The notes below the pieces were generated by a model. The model saw only the letters and a program-made list of their open reading frames with translations, searched no databases and was not told the DNA's origin. Source: DASTYU01 sp035764655 (lineage in GTDB: Bacteria; Chloroflexota; Limnocylindria; Limnocylindrales; CSP1-4). Taken from it: a stretch of 8,801 bases of DNA. The stretch covers positions 1 through 8,801 of the forward strand of contig DASTYU010000268.1 of NCBI GenBank assembly GCA_035764655.1, written 5' to 3'. The position numbers and the translations under genes are program-made. Position 1 is the stretch's first letter. Each line of letters starts with the position of its first letter. This document shows positions 1 through 5,821 of this stretch, in pieces.

Positions 1-1169
1 CCGACCGGCTGGAACAGCGGATCGTCGTTGAGTGGCCAGAACACGGCCCCATCTTCGATCTTCAGGTTGACCCGCGGCAGGACGTAGTCGGCGCGCAGGT
101 TGCCCGGCGCCGTGTCGGCGAAGTCGGCCGTGTCGTACTTCGGATCGCTTTCGTGCGTCAGGTTGGCGCCGCCCTGCAGGGCGGACTGCTGGACCGCACC
201 AGGGCTCGACGGCGTGAACGACACGTTGACCAGGTCGTGCTCGATCAACTGCTGGATTGATCCGGGGATGCTGTCGCCGTCGAGCGGATCGGAGTTCTGG
301 TCGCCCGCAATGACGAACAGCTCGCCGCCCTTGAGACCGCCGGCCTCCCCGTCGTCATCGTAGACATAGCCCGAGCGGTCGGGATCGATGTAGTCGGCCC
401 AGAAGCGGATCTCGTCGAAGTTGCGGGTTCCGTTGCGGTCTTCGGGGCCGTCGAACACCGGCGGGGTGGGATGGCTGACGAGGAAGTGAACGGTCTTGCG
501 ACCGATCTCGATGGGCACGTCCCAGTGGCTCTTGCTCGACAGGCGGAAGACGTCGAGCTCTGCTGGGGAGTACCAATCGGCCGGCGCTTCGGTCGCCGGG
601 TCGTCGGGCAGCATCGCACCCGGCATGTCCTTCCACTTGAACAGCTGGAAGGTCCGGATGGCGTCGAAGTCGATGGGGTGCTGGGAGAAGACAGCCATCC
701 CGAACTGGCCAGGGAAGAAGCCGAACCCGAACGCGTCGTCGGGTCCCCCAATGACGCCGTTGTTGTTCAGGTCGTGTCCTGACGGGATCCCCGTATTCGA
801 CGGCGCAACGAAGACGTACGGGTACTCGATCGGGTCTGCCCCGCGCTGGCCGATCGACAGGTAGTTCTCCTGGAACGCCTCGGCGAGCGCGTTGTCCTCG
901 TAGAAGTCGAACTCGTTGATCAGGAGGACCTCGGGACGTGCGCGCTGGATGATCTCGGCGACCGCGTTAGCCTGCGCGTTGCCCGGTGCGGAGAGGTCCG
1001 CGAGAGCCTGCCCGGCGTTATTGCGGTTCAGCGACGCATTAAAGGTTGCGAATCGGACCGGCTCCGACCTGGCTGCGCTTGCGCCGGCGGGCAGCAGGCT
1101 CGCCGCCAGGACGAGGCAGCCAAGCACAACGAGCGAACGACGGATGGGTGCGCGGCGGTCGGCGGGCAT
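1..1169 (-). CDS. Secreted endonuclease/exonuclease/phosphatase-family protein (C-terminus beyond window)
   Basis: This gene encodes an exported metal-dependent phosphoesterase-fold protein (EEP superfamily, the DNase I/sphingomyelinase-like fold); its substrate (nucleic acid, lipid or other phosphodiester) cannot be told from sequence. 389 residues are visible and the frame is open to the window edge. The start at 1169 follows AGGAGG at 8 nt. Residues 1-33 form a signal peptide: an Arg-rich start, a hydrophobic stretch, and an AGASA cleavage region. The EEP landmarks appear in order: FATFNAS (Asn44), LLINEFD (Glu86, metal ligand), VSHPTPP (His233), AGDQNSDP (Asp290 and Asn292) and LRADYVLP (Asp361); the last catalytic His should lie beyond the edge. 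An EF-hand-like acidic loop, DLNNNGVIGGPDD, sits near residues 133-145 and may bind calcium. The gene lies 53 nt after the cupin gene on the same strand, so it may be the last gene of that cluster. The family is secure; the specific function is unknown. Confidence 0.87.
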   Translation of the reverse strand, partial: MPADRRAPIRRSLVVLGCLVLAASLLPAGASAARSEPVRFATFNASLNRNNAGQALADLSAPGNAQANAVAEIIQRARPEVLLINEFDFYEDNALAEAFQENYLSIGQRGADPIEYPYVFVAPSNTGIPSGHDLNNNGVIGGPDDAFGFGFFPGQFGMAVFSQHPIDFDAIRTFQLFKWKDMPGAMLPDDPATEAPADWYSPAELDVFRLSSKSHWDVPIEIGRKTVHFLVSHPTPPVFDGPEDRNGTRNFDEIRFWADYIDPDRSGYVYDDDGEAGGLKGGELFVIAGDQNSDPLDGDSIPGSIQQLIEHDLVNVSFTPSSPGAVQQSALQGGANLTHESDPKYDTADFADTAPGNLRADYVLPRVNLKIEDGAVFWPLNDDPLFQPV

Positions 1170-1222
1170 GACCGGCTCCTCCTGGTTGACGCGGGATCGT
1201 CGCGTCTACGATAGCCCCGGGA

Positions 1223-1603
1223 TCAATCGGCGGGCTCCGGCCCGTCGACGTTGATCACCGCCTCACCCGAGCCTGACCTCACGACTATGACGTGCGACTC
1301 GTCGGGCGTCGGGTTGCTCTCACGGTGGAGCGCGCCGGGCGCGACGTAGAGGAAATCGCCGGGGCCGCACTCGACGGTGTCGCGCCCGCCCGGCCCGAAC
1401 TCCATCACCAGCGTTCCGCTCTGAACATAGATCAGCGATTCGAACCGGCCATGGTGGTGCCAGCCCGAGGTCATGCGTGGTGCCGTGCGGACGAAGCCCG
1501 CCCACATGCCCTCGGTCGCGACCGCCTCCTCGCGGATCATCCCGGCCGTTGCCGGGCCTTCGGCCCGTTCGTCGGGCCGGATTCGTCGAACTCCATCGTT
1601 CAT
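1223..1603 (-). CDS. Single-domain cupin protein
   Basis: This is a 126-residue small cupin (cupin_2 type), probably a cytosolic metal-binding beta-barrel. Both cupin motifs are complete. Motif 1 runs from GWHHHGRFE to the Gly near residue 63, giving candidate ligands His49, His51 and Glu55. Motif 2 is GPGDFLYVAPGALHRESN, giving His93. I chose the ATG at 1603 because GGAGG lies 7 nt upstream. A longer reading from 1648 would add 15 residues that overlap this ribosome site. The gene lies 55 nt after the DUF2269-like gene and 53 nt before the secreted EEP gene, all on the same strand. Such cupins range from isomerases and dioxygenases to small-molecule sensors, and nothing here selects among these, so no substrate is proposed. 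Confidence 0.85.
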   Translation of the reverse strand: MNDGVRRIRPDERAEGPATAGMIREEAVATEGMWAGFVRTAPRMTSGWHHHGRFESLIYVQSGTLVMEFGPGGRDTVECGPGDFLYVAPGALHRESNPTPDESHVIVVRSGSGEAVINVDGPEPAD

Positions 1604-1658
1604 GCGCCGTCCTCCCGGCCCTATGAAACGCCCGGGAGGGCAACCCACGCAATGCGAG

Positions 1659-2117
1659 TCAGCTTCCGGGCTTGAAGACCATGAGGGCGACGATGATCGC
1701 GAAACTGACGAGTTCCAAGCGCGAGACGAGGAACAGGCGACCCATGAGGGATCGGCCCGCCTCCGACGCCGGACCTTCTGCGTCGAACAGTTCGCCGACG
1801 CGCTTTGCGCGCGGCCCGAGATAGACCGCCCCGGCGACCGCCGAGAGCACCCACAGGGCCACCGCCGCGGCGATCCAGGTCTTGCCGAAGTTCCACGCCT
1901 GCAGGGTCATCGCGGCTCCCGCGATGAACAACAGGATGGCCACGGGCACGAACACGCGCGACCCGATGAGCTCGAAGTAGCGCATCAGTCGAGCGAGCTC
2001 GAGCTGGTCGCCGGTCCGGCTCACGAGGAACGCGAGGAGCTGGAGGGCGAAGGCGCCACCGACCCAGATGACGGCGCACACGATGTGGATGAACAGGAGA
2101 ACTTCGTACGTGCTCAT
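1659..2117 (-). CDS. DUF2269-like integral membrane protein
   Basis: A 152-residue polytopic membrane protein with about four hydrophobic helices: roughly residues 4-27 (starting EVLLFIHIVCAVIWVGG), 50-70, 78-100 and 128-148. The N-terminal His followed by VIWVGGAF is typical of the DUF2269 / putative copper-resistance-D-like membrane family, where the His lies in the first helix. The biochemical role of the family is not established. The ATG at 2117 overlaps the stop of the SRPBCC gene as ATGA, and no strong ribosome site is visible just upstream, so translation is probably coupled to that gene. The coupling suggests the two proteins are made together, perhaps at the membrane. The family call comes from reading the sequence, without a database search. 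Confidence 0.8.
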   Translation of the reverse strand: MSTYEVLLFIHIVCAVIWVGGAFALQLLAFLVSRTGDQLELARLMRYFELIGSRVFVPVAILLFIAGAAMTLQAWNFGKTWIAAAVALWVLSAVAGAVYLGPRAKRVGELFDAEGPASEAGRSLMGRLFLVSRLELVSFAIIVALMVFKPGS

Positions 2118-2659
2118 TCAGCGGGCGCCGGTCGCCCGGCCTCGACGACGGCGAGCCGATCGGGTGCATCCAACTGCGGCGCCCCATCGGGGTAGCGGTC
2201 ATGCCATCGTCGGGCCGCTTGCGCTTCCCTCGAAAGGACGCGATTCAGCCGCCGGAAGTCCCGAGAGAGGATCCATCCGAACACGGCTGTCGGGAGCCAG
2301 CCTACGAGCACGCGAAGAAGACCGACCACGTCGCCCTCGTACGTTGCCTCGATCCGAGTGCCCTCCGTCTCGGGAGTGCAGCGGTACTCCACCCACGCAT
2401 TCCACGGCGCCGAGGAGATCCAGAGGACGCGGCACATCGGCTCCAGCTCAGCGAGCTCATCGACGAAGTGGAAGCGGAAGGGGCCGATCTGGTCGGTCGC
2501 CATCCAGCGCGTCCCGACGCCAGGCAGCCGGTCGCCGATTTGCCGGCGGAACACCACCGCGGGCGTGAGCTCGTGCCACAGCATCGGGTCGGCCAGGTAT
2601 GGGAATACCCGCTCCACCGGATGGTCCACGCGCGCCGTGACCTCGATCCGCCGCCACAT
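2114..2659 (-). CDS. SRPBCC-fold (polyketide cyclase/START-like) protein
   Basis: A 181-residue protein with the SRPBCC signature. Its N-terminus, near residues 5-28, is a beta strand leading into VDHPVERVFPYLADPMLWHE, where a 'V-x-x-P-x-x-V-F' turn is followed by an LxDP helix. Further strands (GTRWMATDQI, VLWISSAPWNAWVEYRC, TRIEATYEGDV) form the helix-grip barrel, and a long C-terminal helix covers residues about 112-150. These proteins bind hydrophobic ligands in a closed cavity; the ligand here is unknown. The stretch LLRVLVGWLPTAVFGWIL in the C-terminal helix is unusually hydrophobic and could contact membrane. The start at 2659 has a moderate GAGG about 10 nt upstream. This is the first gene of the minus-strand cluster and overlaps the DUF2269-like membrane gene by 4 nt, which suggests that the two act together. 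Confidence 0.82.
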   Translation of the reverse strand: MWRRIEVTARVDHPVERVFPYLADPMLWHELTPAVVFRRQIGDRLPGVGTRWMATDQIGPFRFHFVDELAELEPMCRVLWISSAPWNAWVEYRCTPETEGTRIEATYEGDVVGLLRVLVGWLPTAVFGWILSRDFRRLNRVLSREAQAARRWHDRYPDGAPQLDAPDRLAVVEAGRPAPAE

Positions 2660-2727
2660 GCTTCTGGTACCTCAACGCTTCTGCCAGTCGTACGCCGCGA
2701 CGATGGTGCTGAGCGCGTCCCGCCGTC

Positions 2728-2745
2728 ACGGGACCGGTGTCCCGT
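2728..2745. repeat. Perfect 7-bp palindrome with CGGT loop
   Basis: ACGGGAC and GTCCCGT pair perfectly across a 4-nt loop in the spacer between the minus-strand SRPBCC gene and the tRNA. On the plus strand it is followed by TTTCCT, so it looks a little like a terminator. No plus-strand gene ends before it, however. It could be an operator or a 5'-leader hairpin of the minus-strand cluster. Confidence 0.45.
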
Positions 2746-2759
2746 TTCCTGTCCCGATC

Positions 2760-2775
2760 AGGGGCGGGTGCCCCT
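2760..2775. repeat. 6-bp G/C hairpin in the SRPBCC-tRNA spacer
   Basis: AGGGGC and GCCCCT pair across a GGGT loop, 14 nt beyond the neighbouring palindrome. There is no T-tract on either side. No function can be assigned; it may form one regulatory region with that palindrome. Confidence 0.35.
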
Positions 2776-2811
2776 ACGTGCCGCACACGGGCCGAAGGCG
2801 CGACCCTGCGG

Positions 2812-2817
2812 TATCAT
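2812..2817 (+). promoter_or_regulatory. Possible -10 box of the tRNA-Lys promoter
   Basis: TATCAT fits the TAnnnT pattern of a sigma-70-like -10 element and ends 13 nt before the mature tRNA 5' end. No convincing -35 hexamer is seen 16-18 nt upstream, so this is a weak call. Confidence 0.3.
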
Positions 2818-2830
2818 CCCGAGGCTCTCA

Positions 2831-2905
2831 GGGCCCGTAGCTCAACGGCAGAGCAAGTGACTCTTAATCACTAGGTTGAAGGTTCGAATCCTTCCGGGCT
2901 CACCA
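2831..2905 (+). tRNA. tRNA-Lys (anticodon CTT)
   Basis: The complete cloverleaf can be drawn. The acceptor stem is GGGCCCG with CGGGCTC (one G-U pair). The D stem is GCTC/GAGC. The anticodon stem is AGTGA/TCACT around the loop CTCTTAA, giving anticodon CTT, which reads AAG for lysine. The variable loop is AGGTT and the T stem is GAAGG/CCTTC around TTCGAAT. The discriminator base is A2902 and the CCA end is encoded at 2903-2905. A terminator follows within 20 nt, so the gene is probably transcribed alone. The 3' flank holds an integrase remnant, as expected if this tRNA once served as an attachment site. Confidence 0.96.
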
Positions 2906-2923
2906 CGAATCCCACGCACAAGA

Positions 2924-2957
2924 AGAGGCCCTCCGGCGTGCTGGGGGCCTCTGCTTT
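2924..2957 (+). terminator. Rho-independent-type terminator after tRNA-Lys
   Basis: AGAGGCCC (2924-2931) pairs perfectly with GGGCCTCT (2945-2952) across a 13-nt loop, followed by GCTTTG. The T-run is short, as is common in GC-rich genomes. The position just after the tRNA supports a terminator role. Confidence 0.75.
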
Positions 2958-2974
2958 GTCACCCGTACCCACAA

Positions 2975-3118
2975 TCACCCCGTAGACGAGCGGCCGAGCA
3001 GTCCGTCCATTCGGTCGGCGGAGCGCCGGAGCATCGCGGGGCGGACGTGGCCGTAGAAGCTCGCGGTCGTCGCAACTGACGTATGCCCGAGGACCACGAG
3101 CAGGTGGCCAAGGCTAGG
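2975..3118 (-). pseudogene. Tyrosine recombinase (integrase) C-terminal remnant
   Basis: Read on the minus strand, the frame between stops at 3119-3121 and 2975-2977 contains LGHTSVATTASFYGHV followed by RPAMLRRSADRMDGLLG. This matches the end of a phage-type tyrosine integrase: the LGH box carries a catalytic His, and the Tyr in FYGHV matches the nucleophile that precedes an x-His-Val. The rest of the catalytic domain (the RKHR part) and the N-terminal arm-binding domain are absent. No start codon is present, and the sequence just upstream of LGH looks shortened and interrupted by TGA. It is therefore a dead fragment. It lies 70 nt beyond the tRNA-Lys 3' end and points towards it, the classic layout of an integrated element. 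Plus-strand translation across the same bases is an artefact. Confidence 0.8.
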
Positions 3119-3274
3119 TCAGCGGCGACTGGAGCCGGTTCAGACCCTCCTGCGGTAAATGCCGGCGCTCGGACGTCGAGGTCGACATGGCATTCTCCGC
3201 GATGGTGTCGCGTCGTCGGCGGAGCAATTCGCGTCTCCCGTCCCGCGACCCTGCGACGCGCGGGAGGCGGTCGA

Positions 3275-3916
3275 ATGAGCGCTATCAGCAGCGACCCGAT
3301 TGTCCTGATCGGTCCGGGCTCGGAATGGTTTTGGTCGGCGGCGCAGCTCGTTGTCGTGACGGTCACACTTGTCGGCCTTTACTCACAGCTGCGGGCGCAG
3401 CGATCCGCGAACGCATTCGACCAAATCCACGAGCTCTCGAAGGAGTGGTCCTCCGAGAGGCTCGTGCGCGCCAAACTTCGGGTCCTGCAAGGACTCGCTG
3501 GTGGCGATGAGATGGCCTTCCGCAACGGGGTCGGCATCGTGGGCGACTTCTTCGAGGAAGTTGCGAGTCTGGTCCGAGCGGGCCACATCGACCTGTCCGT
3601 CGCCTACGAGAACTTCAACCAGGTGCTGCGCTGGTGGTGGACCGCAATGGAGGACGCCATGCAACGCGAACGAGTGGCTTACGGCGGCGAAGTGTGGATC
3701 CACTTCGAACGGCTCGCCCGCGCCTTCGATGAACGCTCAATGCACGACGAGCGACGACTGGTAATCGACAAGGCCCACATCAGTCGGACCCTCCCCGACC
3801 GTACAGCTCTGCTGACCGAGGACCTGCGGCTCATCGTCGAGTCGCGCGTGATCCCACCTTCGGCACGATCAGCGACACGACCCGTGGAGAAGCGGCGCGT
3901 AACCGCCGATCAGTGA
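3275..3916 (+). CDS. Membrane-anchored DUF4760-like protein of unknown function
   Basis: The product is 213 residues. The ATG at 3275 is preceded by GGGAGG at 7 nt, which decides the start; an upstream in-frame ATG at 3083 would run through the integrase remnant and is rejected. Residues about 17-36 (SEWFWSAAQLVVVTVTLVGL) form one membrane helix, followed by YSQLRAQRSANAFDQIHELS, which would lie in the cytoplasm. The body is helical: SSERLVRAKLRVLQGL, then GIVGDFFEEVASLVRAGHID, then NQVLRWWWTAMEDAMQRER. This layout (one helix, a 'W-S-S-E-R-L-x-R-A' segment, an F-F-E-E-V-x-x-L-V-R-x-G segment) resembles DUF4760-type proteins, which are poorly characterised and often found in accessory DNA. A database search could correct that label. 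The next ORF overlaps its stop as GTGA. Confidence 0.78.
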   Translation: MSAISSDPIVLIGPGSEWFWSAAQLVVVTVTLVGLYSQLRAQRSANAFDQIHELSKEWSSERLVRAKLRVLQGLAGGDEMAFRNGVGIVGDFFEEVASLVRAGHIDLSVAYENFNQVLRWWWTAMEDAMQRERVAYGGEVWIHFERLARAFDERSMHDERRLVIDKAHISRTLPDRTALLTEDLRLIVESRVIPPSARSATRPVEKRRVTADQ

Positions 3917-4200
3917 CCGACCCCGCAGCCCGCGAACGCGCCGCCCTCGACATCCTGACCCGGCTGACGGAGTGGTGGCGCCTCGGCCCCGCGACGTACG
4001 ATCCTGGCAGCCATCCAAGCCGCCGCTGGTCGATCACCGCCCGTTCACGCCCCGGAGGCCGCCTGCGACCGCCTGAGTCGTTGACAGGCCGCGGAGAGGA
4101 CGAGATGGCAGCGACGGCGCAGCTTCCCTTCCGGCTCGATGAGCGAAGCAAGGATGCCCTCCGGGCACTCCGGACGCCTTTGTTTCCGTCGTCGCGGTGA
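3913..4200 (+). CDS. Small hypothetical protein, coupled to the DUF4760-like gene
   Basis: A 95-residue product I do not recognise. The GTG start at 3913 overlaps the preceding stop as GTGA, which suggests translational coupling; no separate ribosome site is clear. The first 45 codons are very GC-rich at the third position, as in the accepted genes, which supports real coding. The later codons are less biased. The N-terminus (ARERAALDILTRLTEWWRLG) should form an amphipathic helix. The C-terminus has a charged segment (FRLDERSKDALRALRTP). No membrane helix or signal peptide is seen. A degraded or frameshifted 3' half is possible, because coding bias weakens there. Confidence 0.5.
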   Translation: MTDPAARERAALDILTRLTEWWRLGPATYDPGSHPSRRWSITARSRPGGRLRPPESLTGRGEDEMAATAQLPFRLDERSKDALRALRTPLFPSSR

Positions 4201-4302
4201 GTGACTCATGGCCCGGACAGAGAGTCCATTCGACCGGCGCCGCCGTGAAGGAGCTGGCGGCACCCTCTTGGCAACAGTCCGCGATGTTCCACGAGGCCAT
4301 CA

Positions 4303-4542
4303 ATGAGCGAGATTTGCTTTCGCTACAGCCACACCGAAGCTGTCGACTCGGTAGCCGAGGACCTCGTGCGAATGGCCCCGGATGCCGGGGTACCGTTCCG
4401 TGACGCGACGCGGTCGCACGTGCTCCACGTTCCCGAATCGCTGTGGCTGCGCCCCCTGGTGCCCGAACTCACGTTGGGCCTGGGTGGCCGGCTCGTGGAC
4501 TGCGTGCCCGACACGCCCGACGATCAAGCGGGCGAGCACTGA
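4303..4542 (+). CDS. Small hypothetical protein upstream of the CBS gene
   Basis: A 79-residue soluble protein I do not recognise. The ATG at 4303 has only a weak GAGG about 7 nt upstream. Two points support it: third-position GC bias is strong throughout, and its stop shares the A of the next gene's start (TGATG), typical of coupled gene pairs. The sequence has an N-terminal helix (EAVDSVAEDLVRMAP) and a hydrophobic patch (LWLRPLVPELTLGLGGRLVD), with no clear motif and no membrane segment. The tight link to the CBS protein suggests a shared function. The roughly 100 nt before it (4201-4302) hold no gene I can support. Confidence 0.62.
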   Translation: MSEICFRYSHTEAVDSVAEDLVRMAPDAGVPFRDATRSHVLHVPESLWLRPLVPELTLGLGGRLVDCVPDTPDDQAGEH

Positions 4543-4958
4543 TGCGCCCACCGTCGGCTTTCGACCGCCTCGTTGGCGACTACATGTCGCTTCCTGCGGT
4601 CGTCGTCGCAGTTGATGACCTGGTCGAACGGGCGGAGACCCTGCTCGTGGAGCATCACGTCAGCGGGCTGCCCGTCGTCGATGCCACGGGTGCAATCGTT
4701 GGCGTGGTGAGCCGAACCGACATCCTCGGCGAGAGTCCGCGTGTCAGCGCCCTCGTGCGCGGACATGCCGACCGACTGCTGGTCGGTGAGTTGATGTCGT
4801 CCCCGGCGATCACAGTGTCGATTACCACGACGCTCCGGGAGGCGGCTCGCGTCATGCGCGACGCTCGCATCCATCGCGTGGTGGTTGTTGATGAGGCGGC
4901 CCGTCCGGTAGGCGTCCTGTCCGCCAGCGACTACGTGGCGATCGCCGCCGACGAATAG
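4542..4958 (+). CDS. Two-CBS-domain protein
   Basis: A 138-residue protein made of one tandem pair of CBS domains (a Bateman module), a cytosolic fold that usually binds adenosine nucleotides such as AMP, ATP or S-adenosylmethionine. CBS1 covers about residues 12-62: DYMSLPAVVVAVDD, then HHVSGLPVVDATGAIVGVVS with RTDIL. CBS2 covers about 78-132: VGELMSSPAITVS, then ARIHRVVVVDEAARPVGVLS with ASDY. The S/T-x-x-D at the end of each domain (SRTD, SASD) is the usual ribose-contact position, so ligand binding looks intact. There is no catalytic or DNA-binding domain, so it probably regulates a partner. The start at 4542 shares a base with the preceding stop (TGATG); a longer in-frame reading from 4443 overlaps that gene and is rejected. 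It is the last gene of the plus-strand cassette. Confidence 0.9.
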   Translation: MRPPSAFDRLVGDYMSLPAVVVAVDDLVERAETLLVEHHVSGLPVVDATGAIVGVVSRTDILGESPRVSALVRGHADRLLVGELMSSPAITVSITTTLREAARVMRDARIHRVVVVDEAARPVGVLSASDYVAIAADE

Positions 4959-5039
4959 AAGGATCCTTTCTCGGCCCGAAACCGCGGATGCGGCACGACC
5001 GCAATGCAACCGAACACCCCTTCATCGTCGTCTTGATAG

Positions 5040-5069
5040 CTTGTGGTGGACAGTTCCCCCGTCCACAAG
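5040..5069. repeat. Inverted repeat between the CBS and lipoprotein genes
   Basis: CTTG plus TGGAC (5040-5051, with a 3-nt TGG bulge) pairs with GTCCACAAG (5061-5069) across a C-rich loop. There is no T-tract after it. It may act as a weak terminator for the CBS cassette or as an operator for the lipoprotein gene, and neither can be shown. The rest of the 179-nt spacer shows no gene and no convincing promoter hexamers. Confidence 0.35.
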
Positions 5070-5137
5070 ACTCAGTACGCCGCCCGACCGGGCTTTCCCG
5101 GCCCATTTGAGCGTCCGGCGGCAAGGGAGGCATCGCG

Positions 5138-5710
5138 ATGAGAATCCGCACCTTCAGCCTGATTATTCCGATCCTCGTGCTCGTCGCCGCCTGCGCGTCG
5201 ACCGCGTCGTCGCCGAGTGCGGCTGCACCGAGCGTCGCCGCCCCGTCGGTCGCGGCCTCGCCGTCGGCATCTGCGCCGGCCTCGGTCGCGCCGTCCGAGC
5301 CGCCGGCCTCGGTCGATCCGAACGCGGCATTCCGAGACGAGACGATGCAGCCACTCTTCGATGAGATCACGACTGCACTGACGCGATGGGGCGAAGCGGC
5401 CACGGCCGCCGCAGCTCCTGACGCGCCCGACACGGCCAAGATCGCGCTCGCCGGTTCGGCCTTCCGCGTTCGGGTCGCCTTGGAGTCGGCGACCGCGACG
5501 CTGGGCGCCGCCGTCGCCGGTGAGGATATGCCCGAATGTGCCGCTCCGGCACGCGATGAGGCCGTGACCTTCCTCGGAGAGTTGACCTCGAGCTCCGAGG
5601 ACCTGCTCGCCGATGATTCGGCAAGCCCGGACGACGTCCAGGCCGTGATCCAGCAGGCTACTGACGGGCTGCCGGCGTTGACCGAGGCCGTGACCACCGC
5701 CTGCGGGTAA
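5138..5710 (+). CDS. Secreted lipoprotein with Ala/Ser/Pro linker, function unknown
   Basis: A 190-residue putative lipoprotein. The ATG at 5138 has GGGAGG at 7 nt. The signal peptide is short (MRIRTF, then a hydrophobic core) and ends in the lipobox LVAAC with Cys19 as the lipidation site. Residues 20-58 are almost only Ala, Ser, Pro and Val, with repeated SVAAP/SVAAS units, a typical disordered tether from the membrane surface. The remainder (about 60-190) is an acidic, Ala-rich helical domain. It has two cysteines, Cys134 and Cys189, which could form a disulfide outside the cell. I recognise no domain family. It is flanked by its own ribosome site and a strong hairpin, so it is probably a single-gene unit independent of carAB. 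Confidence 0.85.
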   Translation: MRIRTFSLIIPILVLVAACASTASSPSAAAPSVAAPSVAASPSASAPASVAPSEPPASVDPNAAFRDETMQPLFDEITTALTRWGEAATAAAAPDAPDTAKIALAGSAFRVRVALESATATLGAAVAGEDMPECAAPARDEAVTFLGELTSSSEDLLADDSASPDDVQAVIQQATDGLPALTEAVTTACG

Positions 5711-5730
5711 ACCTCAGGCTCGAACCGCGA

Positions 5731-5762
5731 ACTCGGCCCCCGGCTCGCGCCGGGGGCCGAGT
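5731..5762 (+). terminator. Strong hairpin terminator between lipoprotein gene and carA leader
   Basis: A perfect 14-bp stem (ACTCGGCCCCCGGC with its complement ending at 5762) closes a TCGC tetraloop 20 nt after the lipoprotein stop. Only GATT follows, so the T-run is weak, but stem strength and position favour termination before the carA promoter. Confidence 0.78.
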
Positions 5763-5805
5763 GATTCGGGGTCACGGCTGAGGAAGGCTGACCGCGGGCC
5801 TCCCG

Positions 5806-5814
5806 TGCTACGCT
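5806..5814 (+). promoter_or_regulatory. Candidate extended -10 promoter for carAB
   Basis: TGCTACGCT contains TACGCT (TAnnnT) with the TGn extension of an extended -10 element. A -35-like CTGACC begins at 5788 with a short 15-nt gap. Transcription would begin near 5821, just before the UUCCUU of the leader, which fits the RNA structure proposed for this region. Confidence 0.45.
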
Positions 5815-5821
5815 GACGGCG

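Noticed and set aside
1473..2195. A 240-codon plus-strand frame over the cupin and membrane-protein genes.
   Set aside because: It is antisense to genes with clear cupin motifs and clear membrane helices, and its product is charged low-complexity sequence.
3083..3274. A 64-residue N-terminal extension of the DUF4760-like protein from ATG 3083.
   Set aside because: The first part is antisense to the integrase remnant, and a strong GGGAGG lies 7 nt before the ATG at 3275.
4197..4403. A 68-codon plus-strand frame starting with GTG overlapping the 95-residue ORF stop.
   Set aside because: Its second half overlaps the 79-residue gene, which has much stronger coding bias; the frame may be chance or a decayed fragment.
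4201..5137. A second attachment site (repeat of the tRNA-Lys 3' end) closing the putative island.
   Set aside because: I scanned by eye for the T-loop/CCA segment of the tRNA and found no second copy in the window, so the right border of any element is unknown.
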